64,000 bases of DNA from Pseudaquidulcibacter saccharophilus (GCF_019455445.1 NZ_JAHWUS010000002.1:124001-188000), one strand, 5' to 3'. Shown: positions 8,443 to 18,057, counted from the first letter of the stretch. Numbers and translations are program-made. The notes: generated by a model from the letters alone, not told the origin.

Positions 8443-9423
8443 ATGAAACAGGATATTTCAAGACGCGGTTTGCTTTTGGGCGCTGGTATGGCGGCATTGT
8501 CATCACCGGCATTGGCACAAGTTCCCGGTCTTGGTGGATTGGGTGGGATTATTGGTGACAATCTTCCAAAAGTTGCAAACGGCCTTAGCCTTACAAGTCT
8601 CGCGGGGAATCGCGACCTGATTACAACCTCCTTAAAAGATGCAAAATATGGCGTGCCATCAATGGATAATTTTGTCCCGCCAGTGCCTAAAAAATCACTT
8701 AAAGTTCTTCAAAGAAATAGTGTTGGTGCATTTGTTTTGACTGCGGGATATTTTGATTTTCACGCTCAATCATACTGTTTCCATGCCGGAACGCATGGCC
8801 CAGGCGGTGGTGATGCCTATCTTTATGCGCCAACTTTGGGTTCTGCGGCGGCGCTTATTACCCAAATTCGTCAAAATTCATTTCTAAACCCAGATATTGA
8901 ACAGCATGATATTCAATCACTGATTTGGGCAATTTTATCGCGTGCAAAATTTGAAACCCTAAGCCCAGAGTTACAGGCCGTTGCCGCACGATTAATGACG
9001 AAACAGCAATTGCTAACACTAAACCGTAGTGCGCTTGACGTTATTCCGCCATCGGTTTTGAATAAAACCATTCTTCAAGCACCCCCAGCATTGCAGCAGG
9101 CATTACGTGCAGAGGGGCAGATTAGATCGCTTCTAAGTTCAGGCGGTTCTTATGCATCTATTGAACGCGTTGCCGTTTTAACGGGTGATGCACCATGGGG
9201 CGCAGGAAGTATCGAGACACCACAAACACGTTGGTCGCTTCATCCTGATGGTTATTATATTCGCTTTACCCCAAGTGGTTATAGCCATACCTATGTTGAA
9301 GTTTGGGTAGAAAAGACATCAAAAGCCATTGGCAAAATCCTTGATTTATGCACACATGTTGCAGTTCCTTGTAATACTTCAAGGCAAAGACTTGGCCAAT
9401 CAAACCGTGAAAAGAAAGCATAA
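8443..9423 (+). CDS. Tat-exported protein of unknown function
   Basis: 326 residues. The N-terminus MKQDISRRGLLLGAGMAAL carries a twin-arginine (SRRGLL) signal ending at SPALAQ, so export of a folded protein to the periplasm is likely. A Gly/Leu-rich stretch follows. The middle contains a Cys/His cluster (FHAQSYCFHAGTHGPGGGD) that could bind metal or be catalytic. The rest is predicted helical. I do not recognise the family. SD GGGGA lies six bases before the ATG. The gene ends 6 bp before the TMEM175-like gene, suggesting cotranscription. Confidence 0.8.
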   Translation: MKQDISRRGLLLGAGMAALSSPALAQVPGLGGLGGIIGDNLPKVANGLSLTSLAGNRDLITTSLKDAKYGVPSMDNFVPPVPKKSLKVLQRNSVGAFVLTAGYFDFHAQSYCFHAGTHGPGGGDAYLYAPTLGSAAALITQIRQNSFLNPDIEQHDIQSLIWAILSRAKFETLSPELQAVAARLMTKQQLLTLNRSALDVIPPSVLNKTILQAPPALQQALRAEGQIRSLLSSGGSYASIERVAVLTGDAPWGAGSIETPQTRWSLHPDGYYIRFTPSGYSHTYVEVWVEKTSKAIGKILDLCTHVAVPCNTSRQRLGQSNREKKA

Positions 9424-9429
9424 TAATAA

Positions 9430-10035
9430 ATGAGTGAAGGTGAAAAATTCTATATTTCCAAATCGCGTCTTGAGGCATTTTCCGACGGCGTAATCGCAAT
9501 TATCATAACCATTATGGTCTTGGAAATTAAGGTTCCGCATGGCCATGATTGGGCGGCGTTAAAACCTCTTGCACCGGTGTTTTTCACCTATATCTTAAGC
9601 TTTATTTATGTTGGGATTTATTGGAATAACCACCACCATTTACTTGCGGCGGCAAAACGCATCAATGGGGCAGCAATGTGGGCCAATTTACATTTGTTAT
9701 TTTGGCTTTCACTTTTGCCATTCTCCGCAGGTTTTATGGGGGAAAACCATTTTGAAATGTTGCCAACCGCGATTTATGGCTTTGTCCTTTTAATGGCGTC
9801 AATTGCATATGGCATTTTGGCAAAAACCCTTATCTTCCTTAGCGGTAAAGATAGCGCCATTGCCAAGGCATATGATAAAGCGGGTTATAAAGAGATTTTA
9901 TCGACCACATCTTATTTAGTTGCGGTTGGTTTATCCTTCTTTGTGCCTGCTGTATCATTGGTTATTTATCATTTGGTGGCGTTATTGTGGGTGATTCCCG
10001 ATAGGCGTATTGAAAAATTGGTTGATAATAAATAG
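9430..10035 (+). CDS. TMEM175-family (DUF1211) potassium channel-like protein
   Basis: 201 residues, mostly hydrophobic, with five or six membrane segments. The family signature is clear near the N-terminus: RLEAFSDGVIAI with FSD at residues 17-19, which lines the pore in characterised TMEM175 proteins. A WNNHHH block near 66-71 fits as well. Bacterial members are reported as K+-permeable channels; actual selectivity here is inferred. Only 6 bp separate it from the preceding Tat-exported protein gene. Confidence 0.9.
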   Translation: MSEGEKFYISKSRLEAFSDGVIAIIITIMVLEIKVPHGHDWAALKPLAPVFFTYILSFIYVGIYWNNHHHLLAAAKRINGAAMWANLHLLFWLSLLPFSAGFMGENHFEMLPTAIYGFVLLMASIAYGILAKTLIFLSGKDSAIAKAYDKAGYKEILSTTSYLVAVGLSFFVPAVSLVIYHLVALLWVIPDRRIEKLVDNK

Positions 10036-10052
10036 TTCAAAAAACCACTTGC

Positions 10053-10078
10053 GTTCTATAAATGTTCTGCTAAAGTTC
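10053..10078 (+). promoter_or_regulatory. Double LexA operator (GTTC-N7-GTTC-N7-GTTC) upstream of comM
   Basis: Three GTTC half-sites occur at 10053, 10064 and 10075, exactly 11 bp apart. Each adjacent pair matches the alphaproteobacterial LexA consensus GTTC-N7-GTTC, so two overlapping operators are present. The site lies about 85 bp before the comM start and within the 127-bp gap after the TMEM175-like gene. LexA repression of comM in the SOS response is the natural reading; binding is not demonstrated. Confidence 0.75.
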
Positions 10079-10162
10079 TCTTTATGGCCCGTGCAATCGT
10101 TTGGTTGTGGATGTTTCGGTTGCGAAATGATTTGGTCGTGATTTGCTTTTGGGGGCGTGATA

Positions 10163-11713
10163 ATGGTCGCAAAAATTGTAACTTATGCATTTGATGGCGC
10201 AAAGGCGCGCCATGTTGATGTTCAGGTGCAGATAACCGATTGCGGATCAAATCCATATTTTGCGATTGTTGGCCTTGCCGATAAGGCGGTTGGCGAAAGC
10301 CGTGAACGTGTTCGTTCTGCTTTTGCCTCTATTGGTTTGGCTTTACCGAATAAACGGGTGGTTGTTAATTTATCACCCGCCGATTTACCTAAAGAGGGTT
10401 CGCATTATGATGCACCAATTGCCCTTGGCATTTTGACCGAAATGGGGGTTTTACCATCCGATGCGCTTGATGGGCTTTCGTGTATGGGTGAATTGGGGCT
10501 TGATGGTTCATGGCTTATGGTTGCAGGCGCATTACCCGCGGCAATTGCGGCATTGGAAGAAGAGCTTACTTTTATTTGCCCACACGATTCTGCGCCCGAG
10601 GCTGCGTGGTCTGGTGGCAAGGTAATTGGCATCAAAAGCCTTATGGGATTTATAAACCATATTCGGGGCCTAGAGGTGATTGCACCCGCAAAGGCCGGCG
10701 AATTACTTGATGATGTTGGTTTACCAGATTTACGTGATGTGCGCGGGCAAGAACAGGCAAAGCGCGCGTTAGAGGTTGCGGCAGCCGGCGGGCATAATCT
10801 TTTAATGTGTGGTCCGCCCGGGGCGGGAAAATCCATGCTTGCGGCAAGATTGCCATCAATTTTGCCACCGCTTGACGCCTGGGAATTACTTGATGTTTCA
10901 ATGATACATTCAGTTGCGGGGGTATTGGCAAAAGGTTCATTAAACCGCCATCGCCCATTCCGCGCACCACACCATTCGGCGTCGATGGCGGCACTTACTG
11001 GCGGGGGCAATCGTGCAAAGCCCGGTGAAATTTCACTTGCCCACAATGGGGTTTTATTCCTTGATGAATTACCTGAATTTGGTGTGCAGGCACTTGATGC
11101 ATTGCGTCAGCCCCTTGAAACTGGTGAGGTTGTGGTTGCGCGCGCCAATCGCCATGTAACTTATCCTGCCCGTTTTCAGCTTGTGGCCGCGATGAACCCG
11201 TGTCGCTGTGGCGCTGCGGGTGGTCGTACCTGTGGCAAGGCACCAAAATGCATGGCGCAATATCAATCGCGCATTTCTGGCCCATTACTTGATCGTATAG
11301 ATATTCAGATTGATTTGCCGGCGGTAACGGTTTCTGATTTGTCATTACCCCCACCAGCAGAAGGTTCAAAAGAAGTTGCGGCACGTGTGAAATCTGCACG
11401 TGATATTCAGACACAAAGATATAAGGATTTGGGGCTTAGCCACGCTTTAAACACCGTTATATCTGGTGATTTGCTTGATAAGTTTGCCACTCCTGATGTG
11501 GCGGGTCGTGAATTGCTTACACGTGCCGCCGATACAATGCGGCTTTCGGCGCGTGCCTATCACCGCACTTTAAAGGTGGCGCGTACAATTGCCGATTTGG
11601 ATGGTGTTGATGGCGTAAAAAGAATTCATGTCGCCGAGGCTTTGGCATACAGGCGCACCGACCCAATGGAAGAGGCGGTAAATATTGGAAATATCACCAA
11701 GGTTCGTGGCTGA
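10163..11713 (+). CDS. comM: YifB/ComM-family Mg chelatase-like AAA+ ATPase
   Basis: 516 residues. In the family, ComM is a hexameric helicase that promotes branch migration during natural transformation. N-terminal Lon-protease-like domain (about 1-165), then AAA+ with Walker A GPPGAGKS at 217-224 and Walker B VLFLDELPEF near 297-306. A Cys-rich insert (NPCRCGAAGGRTCGKAPKC) precedes the sensor region, then a C-terminal Mg-chelatase domain. Start ATG 10163 has GGGGG seven bases upstream; a GTG six bases earlier is less likely. A LexA-type operator upstream suggests DNA-damage control. Its stop abuts the stop of the convergent dut gene with no spacer. Confidence 0.93.
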   Translation: MVAKIVTYAFDGAKARHVDVQVQITDCGSNPYFAIVGLADKAVGESRERVRSAFASIGLALPNKRVVVNLSPADLPKEGSHYDAPIALGILTEMGVLPSDALDGLSCMGELGLDGSWLMVAGALPAAIAALEEELTFICPHDSAPEAAWSGGKVIGIKSLMGFINHIRGLEVIAPAKAGELLDDVGLPDLRDVRGQEQAKRALEVAAAGGHNLLMCGPPGAGKSMLAARLPSILPPLDAWELLDVSMIHSVAGVLAKGSLNRHRPFRAPHHSASMAALTGGGNRAKPGEISLAHNGVLFLDELPEFGVQALDALRQPLETGEVVVARANRHVTYPARFQLVAAMNPCRCGAAGGRTCGKAPKCMAQYQSRISGPLLDRIDIQIDLPAVTVSDLSLPPPAEGSKEVAARVKSARDIQTQRYKDLGLSHALNTVISGDLLDKFATPDVAGRELLTRAADTMRLSARAYHRTLKVARTIADLDGVDGVKRIHVAEALAYRRTDPMEEAVNIGNITKVRG

Positions 11714-12358
11714 TTAACCAGATACACCAGTTGAACCGAAACCACCTTCGCCGCGTTCGGTGGCATCAAGTGCGTCTACTTCTAGCCATGCTGCTTGGGT
11801 AACGGGTGCAATTACCATTTGCGCAATACGATCACCCCTTTGGATGCGGAATGCCTCCCAACCATGATTGATAAGGATAATGCCAACTTCACCACGGTAA
11901 TCGGCATCAATCGTGCCGGGGCTATTGAGGCAGGTAATACCATTTTTTAACGCAAGACCGGAACGAGGGCGGATTTGTGCCTCATAACCCGGAGGCAACG
12001 CAATTTTTAAACCAGTTGGAATTAATGCGCGACGCCCAGGAAGAATATCAATGTGCTCTTTTTCACCCAGTGCCGCACGCAAATCCATGCCCGCTGATTG
12101 TTCGGTTTCATATTTTGGCATTTGCAAATCGCCGAAATGCGGCAATTTTTCAACGGTAATTAATGGTTTCACAGGTGGCAGATTCATTTGCGGGGGAAGG
12201 CTTTCAATTTTTGGTGCGCTTGTTTTATTGGTTACAATGGTTGCGGCGACTTCGGTAACTTCCAAAGTATTTTCTTCGGCAGTTTTTACAGGCTCTTTAT
12301 CCTTTGTAACAGCTTTCTTGACCAAAGCTCTTTTATTCTTAGTGCCAAAGATACCCAT
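11714..12358 (-). CDS. dut: dUTP diphosphatase with an N-terminal extension
   Basis: Hydrolyses dUTP to dUMP, keeping uracil out of DNA and feeding dTMP synthesis. The five trimeric dUTPase motifs are present: [33 protein letters not shown] and the C-terminal [10 protein letters not shown]. The core is about 150 residues, normal for the family. It is preceded by about 60 extra residues, Lys/Glu/Val/Thr/Pro-rich and probably disordered. Start ATG 12358 is chosen because GGTGGGGG lies just upstream; an internal ATG at 12187 would give the usual length. Gene faces comM tail to tail. Confidence 0.93.
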   Translation of the reverse strand: MGIFGTKNKRALVKKAVTKDKEPVKTAEENTLEVTEVAATIVTNKTSAPKIESLPPQMNLPPVKPLITVEKLPHFGDLQMPKYETEQSAGMDLRAALGEKEHIDILPGRRALIPTGLKIALPPGYEAQIRPRSGLALKNGITCLNSPGTIDADYRGEVGIILINHGWEAFRIQRGDRIAQMVIAPVTQAAWLEVDALDATERGEGGFGSTGVSG

Positions 12359-12426
12359 ACAAACCCCCACCTTTATAAAAGATTTTATGGTGTTTATTTG
12401 TGGTGATTCAATGAAAAATCAAAATA

Positions 12427-12768
12427 TTATTGTGCGCTAACCTTAACTTTTGCAAGTTCGCCAAAATTAATTGCAGGGATTTTCTTGCCGCCACCCGGAA
12501 AGTCATCGTCATCGTCATCATTCTTATGCATGGTCATAACGCCAATACCCATCGAAACCGCGCCAAATGTGATGGCAAAAAATAAATAGAGCAATGGATA
12601 AACAATATATTCAATATGGTTCATATGGGCGAGGGTGCGCAACCCACCAACATCAAGCACAAAAAATGAAGTAAGAATCAACCAGCCAGTACCAACCCCA
12701 ATGGCAAGAAACTTTGCCAAAAGGCGAAACATTTTACGTTTTGACCGTCTGTAATTATGATTTTCCAT
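12427..12768 (-). CDS. Small membrane protein with an acidic cluster
   Basis: 113 residues. A basic N-terminus (YRRSKRKMFRL) is followed by one transmembrane helix (about 18-40) and a second near 55-80. A run of six to seven Asp (KNDDDDDDFPGGG) begins the cytoplasmic or periplasmic tail. No family recognised. It lies 68 bp upstream of dut on the same strand, so the two could be cotranscribed. Divergent from the S9 peptidase gene. Confidence 0.65.
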   Translation of the reverse strand: MENHNYRRSKRKMFRLLAKFLAIGVGTGWLILTSFFVLDVGGLRTLAHMNHIEYIVYPLLYLFFAITFGAVSMGIGVMTMHKNDDDDDDFPGGGKKIPAINFGELAKVKVSAQ

Positions 12769-12881
12769 TTTTTACCGAGCAATTTGAAAAATTGTTGCAC
12801 AAAACTTTTACACCAGATTTGACAATAATAATTTTGTGACAGATTGTTACCTTATTGAGATTTAAACACGGATGGTTTGAT

Positions 12882-14834
12882 ATGTCTAATAAAAAATTTG
12901 CTTTATTTTGTGCTGGTGCAGTAATCGCCTTAAATTGTTGCATTTTCCACACTACATTTGCACAAGAGGCAGTTAAAGAGGTTAAAAAGGGCAATTTAAT
13001 AACCCAAAATGTGCCTGAAACTCCGGCGGATATAAAAGAAAAATTGATTCAATATCAAAACGTGCGTGGGGCAGGGCTTGCAGGTTTCACGCCTGATGGT
13101 GGTGTTTTGATAACCACACGTTTTGCACAGACGAATCAAGTGCATTTGGTAAAAACCCCATTGGGCGCGCGTAACCAAATTACATTTTATGACGAGCGTA
13201 TTTTATCAGTCGAAACCCGCCCACATTCAAAACAATTCGTTTTCTCAAAAGATACAGGTGGTGATGAATTCTTTCAATATTTCTTATATGATCTTGAAAC
13301 CGGAAAAACCAAACAATTAACCGAAGCGGGCACAAGAAATGAGAATTTGATATTCTCAAAAGACGGCAAAAAAATTGCCTATTCGGTTTCTCGCTCCGGC
13401 AGCCCAACCCGAGAGATAATGGTTATGGATATTGATAATCCGGCATCTGCAAAAATGGTTTATAAGGCCGATGGCGGTTATGGGGTTTATGATTTTTCAC
13501 CAGATGGTAAAAAACTTTTGATGGGAAAATATATTTCGGTTCAAAAATCGGAACGCGGAATTTTGGATATTGAAAGCGGCGCCTATACGCCAATTACCCC
13601 AAAGCTTGAAGTTTCATATGATGGCGGTTTCTTTAGTAATGATGGAAACACAATCTATCTTACAACCGATGAAAACTCCCAATTCGCATATGGAGTTGCG
13701 CTTGATTTAAAGACTGAAAAGCGCACACGTATCACACCAGTTCAAAATTGGGATGTTGCGGGAATGGCGGCATCCGAAAGCGGAAATAAATTATTATATG
13801 TTGTGAATGAGGGTGGGTTTTCAAAGGCATATTTAACCGATACCAAAGGCACAGCACCTAAAGAACTTGCGATACCGAATGGCGTTTCTGGCGATTTCAA
13901 ATGGAACGGTGATGAACAAATTGGTTTTTCTCTAAGCTCGGCAACGACATCATCAGACGCATTTGTATATTCATTGGCGGATAATAAAATCACCCGCTGG
14001 ACAGAGAGTGAAATTGGCGGATTAAACCCAAAAACTTTTGTAGAGCCAAAACTTATCAATTATCCAACATTTGATAAAGTTAATGGCAAGCAGCGACAAA
14101 TCCCTGCATTCATTTATGAACCAACCACACCAGGTAAGCATCCGGTGATTATTTCAATTCACGGCGGCCCAGAAAGCCAGTCAACACCATCATTTTCATC
14201 GGCCTATCAATATTGGGTCAATGAGCTTGGGGCGGTTGTGGTTGTGCCAAATGTTCGCGGCTCAAACGGCTATGGCAAAGAATATGTAAGCCTTGATAAT
14301 GGCTTTAAGCGTGAAGATAGCGTAAAAGACATTGGCGCATTGATTGATTATCTTGGCACTTTGCCAAATGTCGATAAGGATAAAATTGCGGTATATGGCG
14401 GCTCTTATGGTGGTTATATGGTGCTTGCTTCAATGACCAATTTTAATGATAAACTTGCGGGTGGTGTGGACATCGTTGGCATTTCAAACTTTGTGACATT
14501 CTTGAAAAATACCCAAGGCTATCGGGTTGATTTGCGCCGTGTTGAATATGGTGATGAGCGGGATCCCAAAATGCGCGAATTCCAAGAAAAAATTGCGCCT
14601 TTGAACAATGCACAAAAAATCACCAAGCCTATGTTCGTTATCCAAGGTGCGAATGATCCACGTGTGCCGCGTTCAGAGGCCGAACAAATGGTAACAAAAA
14701 TCCGTGCCAATGGCGGCAAGGTTTGGTATATGTTGGCACTAGATGAAGGGCATGGTTTTTCCAAAAAGAATAACCGTGACGCCCAAAGAGAAGCAGAAAC
14801 CCTATTCTTTAAGGAAATTTTTGGAATAAAATAG
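12882..14834 (+). CDS. Exported S9-family prolyl oligopeptidase / dipeptidyl aminopeptidase
   Basis: 650 residues. A signal peptide (about 1-28, ending HTTFAQ) suggests periplasmic location. The N-terminal half is a WD/TolB-like beta-propeller (repeats such as FSKDGKKIAYSVS and FSPDGKKLLMG). The C-terminal alpha/beta-hydrolase domain carries the triad Ser508 in GGSYGGYM, Asp592 in GANDPRVP and His624 in DEGHGFS. Such enzymes cleave short peptides, often after proline. Start ATG 12882 is preferred because it begins the signal peptide; the frame extends 9 codons further up. Confidence 0.92.
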   Translation: MSNKKFALFCAGAVIALNCCIFHTTFAQEAVKEVKKGNLITQNVPETPADIKEKLIQYQNVRGAGLAGFTPDGGVLITTRFAQTNQVHLVKTPLGARNQITFYDERILSVETRPHSKQFVFSKDTGGDEFFQYFLYDLETGKTKQLTEAGTRNENLIFSKDGKKIAYSVSRSGSPTREIMVMDIDNPASAKMVYKADGGYGVYDFSPDGKKLLMGKYISVQKSERGILDIESGAYTPITPKLEVSYDGGFFSNDGNTIYLTTDENSQFAYGVALDLKTEKRTRITPVQNWDVAGMAASESGNKLLYVVNEGGFSKAYLTDTKGTAPKELAIPNGVSGDFKWNGDEQIGFSLSSATTSSDAFVYSLADNKITRWTESEIGGLNPKTFVEPKLINYPTFDKVNGKQRQIPAFIYEPTTPGKHPVIISIHGGPESQSTPSFSSAYQYWVNELGAVVVVPNVRGSNGYGKEYVSLDNGFKREDSVKDIGALIDYLGTLPNVDKDKIAVYGGSYGGYMVLASMTNFNDKLAGGVDIVGISNFVTFLKNTQGYRVDLRRVEYGDERDPKMREFQEKIAPLNNAQKITKPMFVIQGANDPRVPRSEAEQMVTKIRANGGKVWYMLALDEGHGFSKKNNRDAQREAETLFFKEIFGIK

Positions 14835-14920
14835 GCGAAATATTATGACTTCCACGGTTGCTTTGGCGACGTTTAGGCGGTAGTTAGCGTTTTTCTCAAA
14901 AGTAATCCAAACATATAATC

Positions 14921-16129
14921 ATGACAGTAACTGTAAAAGACATTCAAAAAGCCCGCGAAAACATCCAAGGCAAAGTTAAATATTCACCAATGGAATATTC
15001 AAAAACTTTGTCTGAGATTACGGGGGCCGAGGTTTGGATTAAGTTTGAAAATTTTCAATTCACTGCGGCCTTCAAAGAACGCGGTGCATTGAATAAATTA
15101 TTGTCACTAAATGATGATGAAAAGCATCGCGGTGTTATCGCCATGAGTGCGGGAAACCATGCCCAAGGGGTTGCATATCATGCGGCGCTGCTTGGTATTC
15201 CTGCAACAATTGTTATGCCAGAGGGGACACCATTCACCAAAATTGAGCATACAAGAAGACATGGCGCACGCGTTATAATTCATGGTCGTAATTTGGTGGA
15301 GGCATCAAATTTTGCCCATAAAACCTGTGATGAAGAAGGGTTGGTCTTTGTTCACCCTTATGATGATGAGTTAATCATTGCAGGGCAGGGAACATTGGGT
15401 TTTGAAATGCTTGAAACCGTGCCAGAGCTTGAAACCTTGGTCATTCCGGTTGGTGGTGGCGGCTTGATTTCCGGTATCGCTATTGCTGCAAAGCATCTAA
15501 AGCCTGAAATTGAAATCATTGGGGTCGAACCTGCAATGTATCCGTCAATGAATGCTGCATTGCGCCAATTAAAAGACGTTAAATGCGAAGGGCAGACAAT
15601 TGCCGAAGGTATCGCTGTTAAAGAAGTCGGCGAAATCACCAAAGAAATCTGCCGCGAATTTGTTCGTGAAGTGGTTGAGGTTGGCGAATCCGAACTTGAA
15701 CAAGCGGTCAATCTTTTCTGCAACGTTGAGAAAACTATTGCCGAAGGGGCGGGCGCTGCGGGCCTTGCCGCACTTTTGTCATATCCTGAAAAGTTCAAAG
15801 GCAAAAAAGTTGGCTTGATTTTGTCGGGTGGTAACATTGACCCACGCCTTTTGGCATCGGTTTTGACCCGCTCTTTGGTGCGTGAAAAACGTATTGTGCG
15901 GATGCGCGTGATTGGTGATGATCGCCCTGGGCTTTTGGGTGTGGTTTCTAATATTATCGGCTCTAGTGGTGGTAACATAATCGAGGTTGCGCATAATCGC
16001 CTTGCCCTTGATGTGCCGGCAAAGGGTGCGGAATTCGATATTATGGTTGAAAGCCGTGATGCCCAACACACGCAAGAAATTATCGAGGCTTTGACCGAAG
16101 CAGGTTATCCGCCGCGCGCAAATTCATAA
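14921..16129 (+). CDS. ilvA: Threonine ammonia-lyase (PLP-dependent, with ACT domain)
   Basis: Deaminates L-threonine to 2-oxobutanoate for isoleucine synthesis or catabolism; cytoplasmic. 402 residues. The PLP lysine is Lys52 in FTAAFKERGA, and the phosphate-binding loop is GGGGLISG near 190. A single C-terminal ACT domain (about 325-402) distinguishes this form from the two-ACT biosynthetic IlvA of enterobacteria; it resembles the shorter alphaproteobacterial/TdcB-like type. Regulation by an amino acid via ACT is inferred from the family. Confidence 0.92.
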   Translation: MTVTVKDIQKARENIQGKVKYSPMEYSKTLSEITGAEVWIKFENFQFTAAFKERGALNKLLSLNDDEKHRGVIAMSAGNHAQGVAYHAALLGIPATIVMPEGTPFTKIEHTRRHGARVIIHGRNLVEASNFAHKTCDEEGLVFVHPYDDELIIAGQGTLGFEMLETVPELETLVIPVGGGGLISGIAIAAKHLKPEIEIIGVEPAMYPSMNAALRQLKDVKCEGQTIAEGIAVKEVGEITKEICREFVREVVEVGESELEQAVNLFCNVEKTIAEGAGAAGLAALLSYPEKFKGKKVGLILSGGNIDPRLLASVLTRSLVREKRIVRMRVIGDDRPGLLGVVSNIIGSSGGNIIEVAHNRLALDVPAKGAEFDIMVESRDAQHTQEIIEALTEAGYPPRANS

Positions 16130-16150
16130 TTTAAAGATACAGGATTGCAC

Positions 16151-16768
16151 ATGTTTGCCATTAAAAGAAGTTTGCTTCCCGTCATTATGCTTGGTCTTTT
16201 GGCTGGCGCTTGTTCCCCAAAACCACAAGAAGCCGCAAAACCACCTGAGGGTTCAATTGCGGCAACGGCACAGGCAAATCTTGAAACCGCCGATAAGTTT
16301 CTTGCCGAAAACAAGGTTAAACCCGGTGTCATTACCACCAAAAGCGGTTTGCAATATCAGGTGCTTGCGAGCGGTAATAAAAATGCGCCAATGCCAAAAT
16401 ATGATTCAATCGTTCGTGTGAATTACGAGGGCAAATTGCTTGATGGCAGTGTGTTTGATTCATCATATAATCGCGGTGTTGCAGCAGAGTTTCCGGTGGC
16501 AAACCTTATACCAGGTTGGGTTGAGGCATTATTATTAATGCACGAAGGCGATGAGTTTGTTCTTTGGGTTTCGCCAAATCTTGGTTATGGACCGGCAAGC
16601 CTTCCGACTGGTTGCGGGGTTGACTTGCCTTGTCAAATACCTGCAAACTCACTTTTGATTTTTAAGATGAAGCTTGAAAAAGTTATTGGTGCCAATGATG
16701 TTGGCGGTGATGCGGGCGGTGATTTCAATGCCGTGGGTGCAGCAAGCGAAGAGAGCCAACAACATTAA
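16151..16768 (+). CDS. FKBP-type peptidyl-prolyl isomerase lipoprotein
   Basis: 205 residues. Lipoprotein signal with lipobox LLAGAC (Cys21), so it is probably anchored in the periplasm. A helical linker leads to an FKBP domain (about 75-185) recognised by GLQYQVL, VNYEGKLLDGSVFDSSYNRG, LIPGWVEALLLM and GDEFVLWVSPNLGYG. It would assist folding of exported proteins. The usual YG-IPPNSLL end is replaced by a Cys-containing loop (PTGCGVDLPCQIPANSLL), which may carry a disulfide. Gly/Asp-rich tail. Start ATG 16151 rather than a TTG two codons earlier. Follows the threonine ammonia-lyase by 21 bp. Confidence 0.9.
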   Translation: MFAIKRSLLPVIMLGLLAGACSPKPQEAAKPPEGSIAATAQANLETADKFLAENKVKPGVITTKSGLQYQVLASGNKNAPMPKYDSIVRVNYEGKLLDGSVFDSSYNRGVAAEFPVANLIPGWVEALLLMHEGDEFVLWVSPNLGYGPASLPTGCGVDLPCQIPANSLLIFKMKLEKVIGANDVGGDAGGDFNAVGAASEESQQH

Positions 16769-16792
16769 TGATATGATTTAAAGGGGATTTGC

Positions 16793-17938
16793 GTGGATTT
16801 GTACGAAGATACAATAGGCATTTTAGAAAAGCTAATTGGTTTTGATACGGTTTCACGTAATTCAAATTTAAACTTCATATATTGGGTTGATACCTACCTT
16901 AAAACATATGGCGCAAAGACCATTCGTATCAATTCGGATGACGACAATAAATGCAATTTAATCGCCGTCTTTGGCCCAGAGGTTGAAGGCGGCATTGTCT
17001 TTTCTGGGCATAGTGATGTTGTCCCTGTTGATGGACAAGATTGGCATAGCAATCCATTTGAATTAATCGAAAAAGACGGCAAATTATTCGGGCGTGGCAC
17101 ATGTGACATGAAGGCGTTTTCGGCATGTTTTCTTGCCTATGTACCATTCATCCAAAGCCTTAAGCTGTCGCGGCCAATTTATTATGCGCTTTCATATGAT
17201 GAAGAAGTGGGCTGCCTTGGTGCGCCGCGCATGGTTGAATATATCGCGCAAAACTTTCCGCCAATTAATGCCGTGATTGTTGGCGAACCAACCGATATGA
17301 AGGTCGTGTCGGGGCATAAAGGCATCGCAAGTTTCATTATTGAAATTACGGGACATGAGGCGCATTCAAGCCGAACAGATAAAGGCGTCTCCGCGATTAT
17401 GGAGGCAATTCCATTATTATCGCTTATCCGTCAATTGGGTGAAAAATATCGCAAAGCTGATAGTTTATTTACCCCATCTGGCACTACCATGACAATTGGA
17501 ACTATTGAAGGTGGAACCGCCGTAAATATATTGGCGCGCCAATGCAAATTTGCGTTTGATATTCGCTATGAACCTGATTTCAACCTTGATGAATTGATAA
17601 ATATTATAAAAGACGCGGTTGATGATGTTGATAAAAGCATAAAAGCGCGCGCACCAGACGGTGGGGCGGTTTTAAAAGTTCGTTCAAGAACGCCGGCTTT
17701 AAGCATTGTTTCTGATTCATCTGCCGAAAATCTTTGCCGTGCTGTAAATGGTGATAATGATATTATTGCCGTTTCTTATGCCGCCGAAGCAGGTCTATTT
17801 CAGGCGCAAAATATGCCAACCATTATCTGTGGACCAGGCTCTATTTTGCAGGCGCACCAGCCAGATGAATATGTTGAAACTGATCAAATCAAAAAGTGTT
17901 TACAGTTTTTGGAAAAAATAATTTGTACTCAAATCTAA
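16793..17938 (+). CDS. argE: Acetylornithine deacetylase (M20 family)
   Basis: 381 residues. M20 zinc metallopeptidase fold: metal ligands in FSGHSDVVPVDG, RGTCDMKAF and YDEEVGCLGA, with GEPTDMKVVSGHKG in the lid region. The ArgE assignment (N-acetylornithine to ornithine, arginine synthesis) rests on the RGTCDMKAF/GEPT pattern; a related N-acyl-amino-acid hydrolase cannot be excluded. Starts at GTG 16793 with AAGGGGA six bases upstream. Twenty-four bp after the FKBP gene, so probably cotranscribed. Confidence 0.87.
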   Translation: MDLYEDTIGILEKLIGFDTVSRNSNLNFIYWVDTYLKTYGAKTIRINSDDDNKCNLIAVFGPEVEGGIVFSGHSDVVPVDGQDWHSNPFELIEKDGKLFGRGTCDMKAFSACFLAYVPFIQSLKLSRPIYYALSYDEEVGCLGAPRMVEYIAQNFPPINAVIVGEPTDMKVVSGHKGIASFIIEITGHEAHSSRTDKGVSAIMEAIPLLSLIRQLGEKYRKADSLFTPSGTTMTIGTIEGGTAVNILARQCKFAFDIRYEPDFNLDELINIIKDAVDDVDKSIKARAPDGGAVLKVRSRTPALSIVSDSSAENLCRAVNGDNDIIAVSYAAEAGLFQAQNMPTIICGPGSILQAHQPDEYVETDQIKKCLQFLEKIICTQI

Positions 17939-18057
17939 ATAATTTGCAGTAAAAGCACGCCAAAACGCAATTTATCAACATTTTGTAAACCCAAAATCCA
18001 CTTAACGTTAATTCTTATACTTTAAAAGAGTACAAAATTATCGTCAGGGATGACTTC

